34,598 nucleotides of DNA from assembly GCF_014696345.1 (NCBI RefSeq), contig NZ_JACJPY010000048.1, positions 1 through 34,598 of the forward strand. The letters run 5' to 3'. Position 1 is the first letter of the stretch; each line of letters starts with the position of its first letter. The stretch comes from Pseudanabaena cinerea FACHB-1277 (GTDB lineage: Bacteria > Cyanobacteriota > Cyanobacteriia > Pseudanabaenales > Pseudanabaenaceae). Position numbers and translations under genes: made by a program. Below, in pieces: positions 1 to 7,874 of this stretch. A model generated the notes under the pieces. That model was not told the origin of the DNA, made no database searches, and was given only the letters and a program-made list of their open reading frames with translations.

Positions 1-57
1 ACTGCATTTTCTTGTTACTATTTTTATTCCTCTTTATTCTTCCTATTTCTTCCTTGC

Positions 58-636
58 TTGTACATAAGTATATTTACTTACCGCAAACTTGGGATGCTCC
101 CAGCCAATATTACTGAGAGACGTAATCGTCAGATGCGTGATGCTGTCAACAAAGCGGCGCGTATCGTGGTTAACCACTGCCTATCTAATGGCATTGGCAC
201 TATTGTTTTTGGATGGAATAAAAAACAAAAAGATTCTGCCAACATGGGAGCAAAAACTAATCAAAAGTTTGTGCAAATTCCCACCGCTAGGCTGAAAGAA
301 AGAATTAAGCAATTATGCGAAATCTACGGTATTCAGTTTATTGAAACTGAAGAAAGTTACACGTCTAAGGCTAGTTTCTTAGACTCAGATACAATCCCTG
401 TCTACGGTGAAAAACCCGAATTGTGGAAAGAATCTGGTAAGCGCGTAAAACGTGGTTTGTATCGTACTGCTAAAAATATTTTGATTAATGCAGACTGTAA
501 TGGCGCTGCAAATATTGCTAGAAAAGTAGCGGCGACACTAGGCTTAGACCTAGATGGAGTCAGTAGAGGCGCTTTGACTACGCCTCTGAAGTTCAATCTT
601 TGGACTGTTCAGGAATCTCAGTCGCTTCAGCGTTGA
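58..636 (+). pseudogene. TnpB-family (IS200/IS605 OrfB) remnant, 5'-truncated
   Basis: This is the C-terminal half of a TnpB-type RNA-guided nuclease from an IS605-like element. Similarity to the family starts near residue 19 (TERRNRQMRD) and runs through NKAARIVVNHC, NMGAKTNQKF, ESYTSKASF, GKRVKRGLYR and the RuvC-III segment INADCNGAANIARK, which carries the catalytic Asp. The helical N-terminal half and the RuvC-I Asp are absent. The frame is open back to base 1, but that part is pyrimidine-rich and does not resemble TnpB. The TTG at 58 is therefore a nominal start and a break probably lies near base 100. No CPxC zinc knuckle is present, which fits this subfamily. No partner TnpA is in view. 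It cannot be an active nuclease as it stands. The family call is firm; the exact left junction is not. Confidence 0.85.
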
Positions 637-674
637 GAGTGTCAAAGTCTTTTCTCATTCAATAATTAGAACCG

Positions 675-723
675 CAAGCAAACTTCAAAAGCCTCGGCAA
701 GCAGCACTTTTAAAATTTGCTTG
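675..723. terminator. Imperfect hairpin between the TnpB remnant and the HIT gene
   Basis: A 17-nt arm at 675-691 pairs with 707-723 with two mismatches around a 15-nt loop. It lies downstream of the HIT gene stop (minus) and of the TnpB remnant (plus), so it could end transcription from either side. There is no strong U-tract on either strand, so its terminator role is inferred from position and shape. Confidence 0.5.
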
Positions 724-732
724 GCTGATACC

Positions 733-1137
<405 letters not shown>

Positions 1138-1140
<3 letters not shown>

Positions 1141-1203
1141 CCAAGCACTTTGCAATCAAGCACTTTGCAATCAAGCACTTTGCAATCAAGCACTTTGCAA
1201 TCA
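1138..1203. repeat. 15-bp tandem repeat array in a divergent promoter region
   Basis: Unit caatcaagcactttg. There are three perfect copies at 1153-1167, 1168-1182 and 1183-1197, one copy with a single change at 1138-1152, and a partial unit at 1198-1203. The array lies between the divergent HIT and DUF3086 genes and touches the predicted HIT -35 box, so copy number could alter spacing or binding sites upstream of both genes. Confidence 0.9.
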
Positions 1204-1258
1204 CTGCGCTCGGCAATGTAAAGTTTTTGAACATATAAACATCCTGTAATCTAGCCCT

Positions 1259-2812
1259 ATGAATTCTGATCAACTGCCTGTAGAAGAAAATTTAGGAAAA
1301 ATTGATGATGCTCAAAACTTTGAGTTGAATACTGATCTGAGCATGGAAGCAAGTCCCGATCAACAAAATATCAAACAAGATATTCAGCAAGATCCTCATC
1401 AAAACTCCTATCAAGATCAGCAGCAGCAGCAGCAGCAGCAGCAGGTTCAGATCGGGCAGCAAGATGTTGAGCGCTCCCATGATCAAGTCAATGAGCTAGA
1501 TCCAGCCCTGGTAATCATCGCCGATGATCCCCAATCAGCGCCTAATTCTCTAGCCGATGACGAAGCGGCGGCTCAAGCAGCGATCGCCCAACTAAAACAG
1601 CAAGAAAGTCAATTGCAACTTGAGCTAGAACAACTCAAAACCACCAAAACCAAAATCCTGCAAGACCAATTAGATGACCTGCAAGCGGGGATCATACGCT
1701 TAGCACAGGCGGATGTGGCAAGGCTAGAGTATCAAAAAAATGAACTACAGGCAGCGATCGCTGTCTTAGAAAAGCGTAAAGAGCGCCTTGATAAGGAAAT
1801 GACCAGCACCTATGCAGGTATCTCACAGGATATTGCAGTGCGGGTACAGGGCTTTAAGGAATATCTGGTGGGTAGCTTGCAGGATCTTGTCGCCAGTGCT
1901 GAAAAACTAAATCTTGTGCCGCCAGAACCTCAGCCTGTGGCAGTGACCGCCGAAAAGTCCCCTGCCCCAGCCAATGAACCTTTGCAACTTTCGGCGCAAA
2001 CATTTGCGGAATACAAACAAAGAGTGGATCAACTACTCGAACGCTATCGCACCCTACCCGATTACTATGGTCCTGCTTGGAAATTGCGGCGCACCTTTGA
2101 GCAAGTCCATAGCGATCGCGTTGCCAAATGGTTCTTTGAGCAGTCGGGACGTGGGGCAATTCGGACGATGGGGACGCGCTTGCAGAATATTTTGGTTACA
2201 TCCGCCGCGATCTCAGTACTAAAAGCGATATATGGTGAAAAATTGCGAATCTTGGTACTTGCCACTTCTCCCGAACGTCTTGGCGAGTGGCGGCGCGGTT
2301 TTCAAGACTGCTTGGGGCTAACTAGGGAGCATTTTGGCTCTGAAAAAGGCATTGCTCTATTTGAAGATCCTGAACCCCTCGCCACTAAGGGCGATCGCCT
2401 TGTCAAAGAAGAACTAATGCCCCTTGTGGTGATTGATGAATCTGAAGAATTAATAGCGGTTGATTTATTGCGATTCCCTTTGCTGATTGCCTTTGGTGGC
2501 ATCCCCGAAGCCAGACCTGCGCCCACGGCTTCTAGCTTTACTAACCGTGATTTTAGTCGCGATACTGCGCGAGATATGGGACGCGATCCCAGTCGAGATT
2601 TTAATCGTGATTTTAGTCGCGAACCTTACCGCGATCCGAGTCGAGATTTTAATCGTGATTCTAGCCGTGAACCTTACCGCGATCCTAATCGTGACTATAA
2701 TCGCGATCGCGACAGTCGCAATCGTGGTGTACCCCGTGACTATAGCGATCGGGGCAGCGATCGCGGCTATGACAATCGTAATAATAATCCTGACTCCGAC
2801 TGGGACTGGTAA
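1259..2812 (+). CDS. DUF3086 domain-containing protein with coiled coil and RD-rich tail
   Basis: A 517-residue soluble protein of a family I know from cyanobacteria; its function is unknown. In order: an acidic, Gln-rich disordered N-terminus with nine consecutive Gln from nine CAG codons (1418-1444); a long coiled coil at about residues 100-185 (QLELEQLKTTKTK, LQAAIAVLEKRKE); a globular DUF3086 core to about residue 418 with the hallmark stretches LPDYYGPAWKLRRTFE, VAKWFFEQSGRGA, TRLQNILVTSAAIS and PERLGEWRRGFQDCLG; and an Arg/Asp-rich tail built on a 16-residue repeat (DPSRDFNRDFSREPYR). The tail could bind RNA or acidic partners, but that is only suggested by composition. The ATG at 1259 has no strong Shine-Dalgarno sequence. 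It stands alone and is followed by a strong hairpin. Confidence 0.85.
   Translation: MNSDQLPVEENLGKIDDAQNFELNTDLSMEASPDQQNIKQDIQQDPHQNSYQDQQQQQQQQQVQIGQQDVERSHDQVNELDPALVIIADDPQSAPNSLADDEAAAQAAIAQLKQQESQLQLELEQLKTTKTKILQDQLDDLQAGIIRLAQADVARLEYQKNELQAAIAVLEKRKERLDKEMTSTYAGISQDIAVRVQGFKEYLVGSLQDLVASAEKLNLVPPEPQPVAVTAEKSPAPANEPLQLSAQTFAEYKQRVDQLLERYRTLPDYYGPAWKLRRTFEQVHSDRVAKWFFEQSGRGAIRTMGTRLQNILVTSAAISVLKAIYGEKLRILVLATSPERLGEWRRGFQDCLGLTREHFGSEKGIALFEDPEPLATKGDRLVKEELMPLVVIDESEELIAVDLLRFPLLIAFGGIPEARPAPTASSFTNRDFSRDTARDMGRDPSRDFNRDFSREPYRDPSRDFNRDSSREPYRDPNRDYNRDRDSRNRGVPRDYSDRGSDRGYDNRNNNPDSDWDW
1418..1444 (+). repeat. (CAG)9 microsatellite inside the DUF3086 gene
   Basis: Nine uninterrupted CAG triplets encode a run of nine glutamines in the disordered N-terminus. 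Because the unit is three bases, slippage would change glutamine number without shifting the frame. Confidence 0.95.
2585..2728 (+). repeat. 48-bp in-frame tandem repeat encoding the RD-rich tail
   Basis: Two closely matching 48-bp units (2585-2632 and 2633-2680) encode DPSRDFNRDFSREPYR and DPSRDFNRDSSREPYR; a third, diverged unit follows at 2681-2728. The repeat keeps several other frames open, which explains long spurious ORFs on both strands here. Confidence 0.85.
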
Positions 2813-2913
2813 TAAATTTAAGAACGCCACTAAGGGTTGTTCTCAATACCTTTTGACTTGACTGACAGCGCTTTGCCCTCAAACCCAAACCACTTCAAAA
2901 ACCAATTCAAAAC

Positions 2914-2962
2914 AATAAAAACTTTAAAAGCGCTGCAAAGCAATGCTTTTAAAGTTTTTATT
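2914..2962. terminator. Bidirectional hairpin terminator, 18-bp perfect stem
   Basis: Arm 2914-2931 (aataaaaactttaaaagc) pairs perfectly with 2945-2962 around a 13-nt loop. A-rich and T-rich flanks give U-tract-like ends on both strands. It lies between the convergent DUF3086 and Tic22-like genes and can serve both. A small AGCGC-aaa-GCGCT palindrome follows at 2980-2992. Confidence 0.8.
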
Positions 2963-3028
2963 GGTAATTGCTGTAAGTGAGCGCAAAGCGCTTTAATTAT
3001 TTATTTTTAATTAATTTTTAATTATTTA

Positions 3029-3877
3029 TTATTTAGGCTTATTGGCAGGAGCCGGGGGAATGGTTCGTGGTGCGGGTGCGGGTGCAGCTTGGGGTGCAGC
3101 CGCCTGATTATTTTTCAGAATGTACTCAAAGGCTGTGCGTGAGGGAACAAACTGAAAACGCTCTACATCAGGATTGGGCTTGTTGTCCTTAGTAACCATC
3201 GAATCTAGCACTTGAAATAGGGAAGTAACTTGAATTTTGGTGGTTTTCGCAATATCAGGCTGTTCCTTGCGAGCGCGATCGAGTAAATTTTGCAGATCAG
3301 TTTGATCAAGGAAGAATGGCACAATTTGTTCACGCTTACCATTTTGATCAATGCTCATGGTCAACAAACCTTGGCTATTAGCCTGACCACCTGTCGCAAA
3401 AAACACAGGCACATTAGGAATTCTGTCGGCGGCAATGCCTTGAGAAGTCAAGATCGTTCTTGCAGAATCGACGCTTGATTTAGAGGGGATGAACTGAAAG
3501 ACAACTTTCTTATCCTTGTTATCCCGAATGACTTGATATGCTTCGTTCATAGAACGGACAATAATCTGAGCTTTCTTGCCAACATCGGGGTTAGACTTCT
3601 GCACTTGATTAAGCATCATCTTGGCTTCATCGGGACCAAGGAAGAAAAACAAAATTTGGCTATCATCGGGTTTGGCATTGGGCTGTTGGGGCATCGATCC
3701 CAAAAGTGGTGCGCCCTTTTCATCGGTAATCGTGAAGACAGGAATGCTACCCAAGCGCTCCAACACCTGCACTTCGGTTAGAGCTTCAGCTTTGAGAGTA
3801 AATATGGGACTAACAGCGATCGCCCCTGCGACACTGGTAACGGCTGTTAGTTTAACCAAAGATTTAAATAGAGACAT
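3029..3877 (-). CDS. Tic22 family protein, secreted (cyanobacterial Tic22 homologue)
   Basis: Homologue of chloroplast Tic22, which in cyanobacteria is a periplasmic or thylakoid-lumen chaperone-like protein linked to outer-membrane biogenesis. An N-terminal signal peptide (FKSLVKLTAVTSVAGAIAV, likely cleavage after AEA) is followed by two Tic22-type halves, each with an IPVF.....G.PL or VPVFF...G strand and an FFLGP or FFLDQ.DLQNLL segment. The last 30 residues are Pro/Ala-rich. The frame extends upstream to 3994, but the ATG at 3877 is chosen because an AGGAGA Shine-Dalgarno (3886-3881) sits just before it and a signal peptide starts there. Its 5' region is shared with the divergent GTPase gene. 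Confidence 0.9.
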   Translation of the reverse strand: MSLFKSLVKLTAVTSVAGAIAVSPIFTLKAEALTEVQVLERLGSIPVFTITDEKGAPLLGSMPQQPNAKPDDSQILFFFLGPDEAKMMLNQVQKSNPDVGKKAQIIVRSMNEAYQVIRDNKDKKVVFQFIPSKSSVDSARTILTSQGIAADRIPNVPVFFATGGQANSQGLLTMSIDQNGKREQIVPFFLDQTDLQNLLDRARKEQPDIAKTTKIQVTSLFQVLDSMVTKDNKPNPDVERFQFVPSRTAFEYILKNNQAAAPQAAPAPAPRTIPPAPANKPK

Positions 3878-3880
3878 ATT

Positions 3881-3886
3881 TCTCCT
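3881..3886 (-). promoter_or_regulatory. Shine-Dalgarno fixing the Tic22-like gene start
   Basis: On the minus strand AGGAGA stands three bases before the ATG at 3877. This selects that start over the in-frame codon at 3994, which would add 39 residues and bury the signal peptide. Confidence 0.75.
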
Positions 3887-4026
3887 AGCTACAATATGCT
3901 TATGGGAATTGAACGATTCGAGGGTGGGGGTAATAAATCGATTGTCAGCGATGTATTTTTGTTTGTGTGCAACTGTAACAACATCCCATGACAAAAGACA
4001 ACCTTTATAGATAACTTATTTAGGCT

Positions 4027-4053
4027 TTAAGACTGAAATATCATTAGTATAGT
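4027..4053 (+). promoter_or_regulatory. Possible promoter of the GTPase gene
   Basis: TATAGT at 4048-4053 is preceded by TTAAGA at 4027-4032 with a 15-bp spacer, 35 bp before the GTPase ATG. The spacer is short and the -35 weak, so this is only a candidate. Confidence 0.3.
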
Positions 4054-4088
4054 TCCTAGAATTTAGTCCATGCACCTAGCCCGTAGTT

Positions 4089-5510
4089 ATGTCCCAAAAT
4101 GAAGACTTTCTCAGCTTTGACGAAATTTTTGAAGAACTAAACTATCGCCAAGCCCAGCGTACATTAAGGGATATTGTTGCTAATTTGGATCTATCGGAGC
4201 GCGAGCGGCGTGGTTTAGAGGAGCCGTTAGCAGAGCTTCAGCAAATGCTGGATAAATTAAATCGGCAAGTACTCCAAATCGCCGTGTTTGGTATGGTGGG
4301 GCGAGGTAAGTCTTCGGTGTTAAATGCGCTCATGGGCGGACAGGTCTTTGAGACGGGACCATTGCATGGGGTGACAACCAGTCGGCAGGCGGCGGAATGG
4401 CAGATTTCCCGTGAGGCAATGCAAACCAATGGCGATCGCACAATTCTGAAAGCATCGTTTCAAGGTAAAGGCGAAGCGAGAATTGAATTAATTGATACCC
4501 CTGGCATTGATGAGGTGGATGGGGAAGGTCGCGCAGAATTGGCGAAACGCATCGCTCAACAAGCAGACTTGATTTTATTTGTGGTGGCGGGGGATATGAC
4601 AAAGGTGGAGTATGAAGCGCTTTCGGAATTGCGGGGTGCGAGTAAGCCAATCCTATTGGTATTTAACAAAATCGATCAATATCCGCCTGCCGATCGCCTC
4701 GCCATCTATGCCAAAATTCGTGATGATCGGGTCAAGGAACTCTTAACCCAAGAGGAAATCGTGATGACGGCGGCTTCGCCCTTGATCGCTAAGGCGGTGC
4801 GACAACCCGATGGCTCCTTTGAGGCAGAGCTAGTGGTGGGTAAACCGCAAATTGAGGATTTGAAATTAAAGATTTTGGAGGTTCTCGATCGCGAAGGCAA
4901 ATCTTTAATCGCGTTGAATACGATGATGTTTGCGGATATGGTGCAGGAGCGGGTCGTGCAGCGCAAAATGTTCGTGCGCGATCGCCAAGCTAATCGCATT
5001 ATTTGGAATTGTGTAATTACGCAAGCCGTAGCGATCGCGGTAAATCCTGTGACAGTACTTGATGTGATTACCACTGCCATTATTGATGTATCGATGATCG
5101 TTGCCCTCTCTAAGCTCTATGGCATCACTATGAGCAACCGTGGCGCGATCGCCCTCATGCAAAAAATCGCGATCGGCATGGGTGGCATCAGTGCCAGTGA
5201 GTTTTTGGCTAACTTCGGTTTGAGTTCCCTCAAGGGGTTATTGGGCATAGCTGCCCCCGTCACAGGTGGTGCAACCTTGGGCGGCTATGTATCCGTAGCG
5301 ATCGCTCAAGCAGGTGTGGCAGGATTCTCCACCTATGCCCTTGGGCTAGTGACTAAGGAATATCTGGCAAATGGTGCATCTTGGGGAGCCGATGGACCTA
5401 AAGCCGTTGTGAAGAGAATCCTTGAAACCATTGATGAAGATTCGATTTTAGCGAGAATCAAAGATGAACTTCGCGCCAAAATCGATCTCCGTAGGCTTAG
5501 GAAAATTTAG
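4089..5510 (+). CDS. Era/dynamin-like GTPase with C-terminal DUF697-type helical region
   Basis: A 473-residue GTPase, likely membrane-associated. G1 GMVGRGKS is at residues 68-75, a G2 candidate VTTSR near 95-99, G3 DTPG at 136-139 and G4 NKID near 193-196, so the nucleotide site looks intact. Before the G domain is a short helical region (residues 20-60). After it, residues 300-440 are hydrophobic and helical (AVAIAVNPVTVLDVITTAI, AIGMGGISASEFLANFGL, AAPVTGGATLGGYVSVAIAQAG), as in DUF697/YcjF-type tails that can associate with membranes. The family is widespread in cyanobacteria and its role is not established. The stop overlaps the stop of the convergent small secreted protein gene by four bases. 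Confidence 0.85.
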   Translation: MSQNEDFLSFDEIFEELNYRQAQRTLRDIVANLDLSERERRGLEEPLAELQQMLDKLNRQVLQIAVFGMVGRGKSSVLNALMGGQVFETGPLHGVTTSRQAAEWQISREAMQTNGDRTILKASFQGKGEARIELIDTPGIDEVDGEGRAELAKRIAQQADLILFVVAGDMTKVEYEALSELRGASKPILLVFNKIDQYPPADRLAIYAKIRDDRVKELLTQEEIVMTAASPLIAKAVRQPDGSFEAELVVGKPQIEDLKLKILEVLDREGKSLIALNTMMFADMVQERVVQRKMFVRDRQANRIIWNCVITQAVAIAVNPVTVLDVITTAIIDVSMIVALSKLYGITMSNRGAIALMQKIAIGMGGISASEFLANFGLSSLKGLLGIAAPVTGGATLGGYVSVAIAQAGVAGFSTYALGLVTKEYLANGASWGADGPKAVVKRILETIDEDSILARIKDELRAKIDLRRLRKI

Positions 5511-5926
5511 CGAATGATGATATAGCTACTGGTTTGAGGGGTTCTGTAGTAAGGGTTTAAGGCTCCATTGACCGCAGGCACATTTACAGGGTAAGGGAAT
5601 TGATTGTAAGTGTTCCATGATTTATGGGAGTCGTAATTTACACGATTTTCACGTATAATTACCTGCCGCGAATAATCACCACGATTAGAGCGATAGTGGG
5701 GATTATAAATGGTGCGCTTTTGGTAAGGATTTTTGTAAATGGGGGCGGAATGATAGCGCGTATTCACAGGGCGATCGCCGAGGCGAATGATAATCGAAAC
5801 GTTTGCTTGAGCCGTATCAGCAAATATTGCTGATGTACCGGCTGCGGCGATCGCGATTATGCCTGTCAACATGGTTTGTGCTGGCTGTTTAACATCGGGC
5901 TTGGTGAACTGCGTAGAAAAAATCAT
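5507..5926 (-). CDS. Small secreted Tyr/Asn/Arg-rich protein, unknown function
   Basis: I do not recognise this 139-residue protein. It has an N-terminal hydrophobic segment (MLTGIIAIAAAGTSAIFADTA) with a plausible cleavage site after AQA near residue 41, so export is likely. The mature part is basic and rich in Tyr, Asn, Pro and Arg (RSNRGDYSRQVIIRENRVNYD) with no Cys, suggesting a wall- or polysaccharide-associated protein; that is inference from composition only. The ATG at 5926 is preferred over the upstream TTG at 5956 because an AGGA Shine-Dalgarno (5939-5936) precedes it. The 3' end overlaps the GTPase gene by four bases, leaving no room for a terminator. coaD lies just upstream on the same strand. 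Confidence 0.65.
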   Translation of the reverse strand: MIFSTQFTKPDVKQPAQTMLTGIIAIAAAGTSAIFADTAQANVSIIIRLGDRPVNTRYHSAPIYKNPYQKRTIYNPHYRSNRGDYSRQVIIRENRVNYDSHKSWNTYNQFPYPVNVPAVNGALNPYYRTPQTSSYIIIR

Positions 5927-5989
5927 GGCTATAATTCCTAAACTGTAATTTCTCAATTTTGATCAAGAGTTGAGCAAGACTAATGAACA

Positions 5990-6487
5990 TTAAGAAGCCT
6001 TAAAATCCTGAAACTTTTGTCTGAGGGCGATCGCGACTTCTGGTGTCACTAGATGATCAATTGCACCACCGAATCTGGCGATTTCCCGCACCACACTACT
6101 ACTCAAAAAACTATACTCATTAGAGGTCGACAGAAACACTGTTTCGATATCATTAGCTAAGGTTTTATTTGTATGTGCCATTTGCAGCTCTAACTCAAAA
6201 TCAGAAACTGCACGCAACCCACGAATCAGCACTTTAGCTTGCTTCAAATGAGCATAGGTGACAGTCAAGCCCGTAAAGGTATCTACCTCAACATTATCCA
6301 AATGTGCAGTAGCTTCCTGAATTTGCAACATTCGCTCTTCCATTGTAAACAACGGATTTTTATTTGGGTTGCGTAAAACTGCGACAATTACCCGATCAAA
6401 TAAATTGCCACCGCGTTTAATAATATCAAGATGCCCCAAAGTGATGGGATCAAAGCTGCCAGGATAGATTGCAATCAATGCTGTCAC
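5990..6487 (-). CDS. coaD: Phosphopantetheine adenylyltransferase
   Basis: Catalyses the fourth step of coenzyme A synthesis, adenylating 4'-phosphopantetheine to dephospho-CoA in the cytosol. At 165 residues it has the normal family length. The nucleotidyltransferase signature is complete: [15 protein letters not shown] at the N-terminus (TLGH for the HxGH-type motif) and the C-terminal [10 protein letters not shown] segment (ISSTxxR type). The middle shows [19 protein letters not shown], typical of bacterial CoaD, and [16 protein letters not shown]. The ATG at 6487 gives a canonical N-terminus. It is a single gene, transcribed toward the small secreted protein gene and possibly with it across 63 bp. 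Confidence 0.97.
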   Translation of the reverse strand: MTALIAIYPGSFDPITLGHLDIIKRGGNLFDRVIVAVLRNPNKNPLFTMEERMLQIQEATAHLDNVEVDTFTGLTVTYAHLKQAKVLIRGLRAVSDFELELQMAHTNKTLANDIETVFLSTSNEYSFLSSSVVREIARFGGAIDHLVTPEVAIALRQKFQDFKAS

Positions 6488-6618
6488 CCATTTACTACAC
6501 AGTAATTATAGTTGTCTCTATTTGCGCTATGGCAAACTTTGGAAATGTGGTAAGGCTTCACAATTATATTGCATGGCTATCAAGCCCAAAACTTGAATAA
6601 TTTAGAACGAGAAATTTT

Positions 6619-7602
6619 ATGAAAGTCTGGAAGCGATCGCTTATTGCTTTAGCAATGGTTACTTTAGGAATGATTGGCGAAGTTGCTCCATCCTTGGCAA
6701 GGCGATCGGGTGGGCGCGTGGGCGGTAGCTCGTTTAAATCTTCGCCTAGCCGTTCATCGCCTACTAAATCTGCACCTAGTAATACTTCGCCCAGTAGATC
6801 TTCGCCCAGCAATACCTCTAATTCTGTCACCTCTCCTAGACGCTCGACTAGTCCATCACGTTACACGGGCGGAGTCTATTACAGTGGTAATGGTGATGTC
6901 ATTACGCGAGGCTTTGAGTACAACATCGTCATATATATAGTGAGTGCAATTTTATTATTTGCCCTAATTGGCTGGGTTACTAAGTGCATCATAGACGCAG
7001 CACGAAAAACCAATCAAAGTAAGGTCAATTTACTAAAGCTCCAAATAGGATTGCTCGCCTCTGCCCGATCGCTACAGCAGGAACTAATCGACATGGCGCT
7101 AGAAGCTGATACTGAGTCAGTGAGTGGACTGACTGACGTTCTCCATGAAACGGCGCTAACTATAATGAGACATCCAGAATATTGGGTATATGTCCATAGC
7201 GCTAATGAATTGATCAAGCCAGAGGCGGCGGAATCTCAGTTTAATAGTTTAGTCCTGACGGAACGTAGCAAACTCAATGAAGAATCTTTAAGCAATGTGC
7301 GTGGGCGGTTGTCAACTGATGCGCCAGAGTCGGTTGAACCATCTCCAGATGCACCACTGGTTTTTGCAGAAATTAGTGAATATATTGTTGTGACGATGTT
7401 AGTGGCGGCGACTGGTGATGCTCTCAGTAAATTGCCGCCTTTGCGATCGGCAGAGCAGTTGCAGGAATGGTTGCAGTCTATCTGGGAAATTACTGATGAA
7501 GAGCTATTGGCTGTAGAGATTTTATGGGAGCCGCAGTCTGAGGAATATACGCTGACCAATGATGATGTAATTAGCGTTTATCCAGACTTAATCAGGATTT
7601 GA
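6619..7602 (+). CDS. DUF1517 domain-containing membrane protein
   Basis: A 327-residue membrane protein of a family common in cyanobacteria and plastids. It starts with a signal-like hydrophobic segment (SLIALAMVTLGMIGEVAPS), followed by ARRSGGRVGG and a Ser/Pro/Thr-rich linker (residues 32-85) with repeated SPSRSSPS motifs. A single transmembrane helix follows at about residues 103-122 (IVIYIVSAILLFALIGWVTK). The C-terminal soluble domain carries the family's conserved stretches LLKLQIGLLASARSLQQEL, ALTIMRHPEYWVY, AEISEYIVVTMLVAA and a terminal EILWEPQ...L...DVISVYPDL. The function is unknown. The Ser/Pro repeat DNA is low complexity and may vary in length. Confidence 0.9.
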   Translation: MKVWKRSLIALAMVTLGMIGEVAPSLARRSGGRVGGSSFKSSPSRSSPTKSAPSNTSPSRSSPSNTSNSVTSPRRSTSPSRYTGGVYYSGNGDVITRGFEYNIVIYIVSAILLFALIGWVTKCIIDAARKTNQSKVNLLKLQIGLLASARSLQQELIDMALEADTESVSGLTDVLHETALTIMRHPEYWVYVHSANELIKPEAAESQFNSLVLTERSKLNEESLSNVRGRLSTDAPESVEPSPDAPLVFAEISEYIVVTMLVAATGDALSKLPPLRSAEQLQEWLQSIWEITDEELLAVEILWEPQSEEYTLTNDDVISVYPDLIRI

Positions 7603-7758
7603 TATCTGGCGATCGCTATATAATCGCTCGTTATCAAAAGAATTGAAAAATATGGCATAAAGTTATAGCAATAAGAAGCAATCTGTGGTATCACTTAGCA
7701 GTATTATTTTGATCCCTAGAGCTGCCCACGATAGTCAACAGCTATAGGTTGTCAACAT

Positions 7759-7785
7759 ACATGAAATAGCGTAGCTGTTTTATGT
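7759..7785 (+). other. Hairpin in the DUF1517 / PilP-like intergenic region
   Basis: Arm 7759-7770 (acatgaaatagc) can pair in RNA over all 12 positions with 7774-7785, counting two G-U pairs, around a 3-nt loop. It lies about 157 bp after the DUF1517 stop and before the next gene's promoter. No U-tract follows, so it may be a 3'-end structure or processing hairpin rather than a classic terminator. Apart from this and the promoter at 7827 I see nothing else in 7603-7874. Confidence 0.4.
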
Positions 7786-7826
7786 AATTGCAGCCCCTAT
7801 GGGACTTGTTTTTATTCACAAAAAGG

Positions 7827-7854
7827 TTGTCATACTTTCGTGAATCGGTATTAT
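7827..7854 (+). promoter_or_regulatory. Predicted sigma-70-type promoter of the PilP/GspC-like gene
   Basis: TTGTCA at 7827-7832 and TATTAT at 7849-7854 are separated by 16 bp. Transcription would start near 7861, about 14 bp before the ATG at 7875. Confidence 0.55.
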
Positions 7855-7874
7855 GGAGTGAGTAGGGTTGGTAT

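Noticed and set aside
2465-2830. A 121-codon open frame on the minus strand opposite the DUF3086 tail, and a similar one on the plus strand
   Set aside because: Both are low-complexity readings (ITIKISTRIAV-type) forced by the 48-bp repeat of the real gene in another frame.
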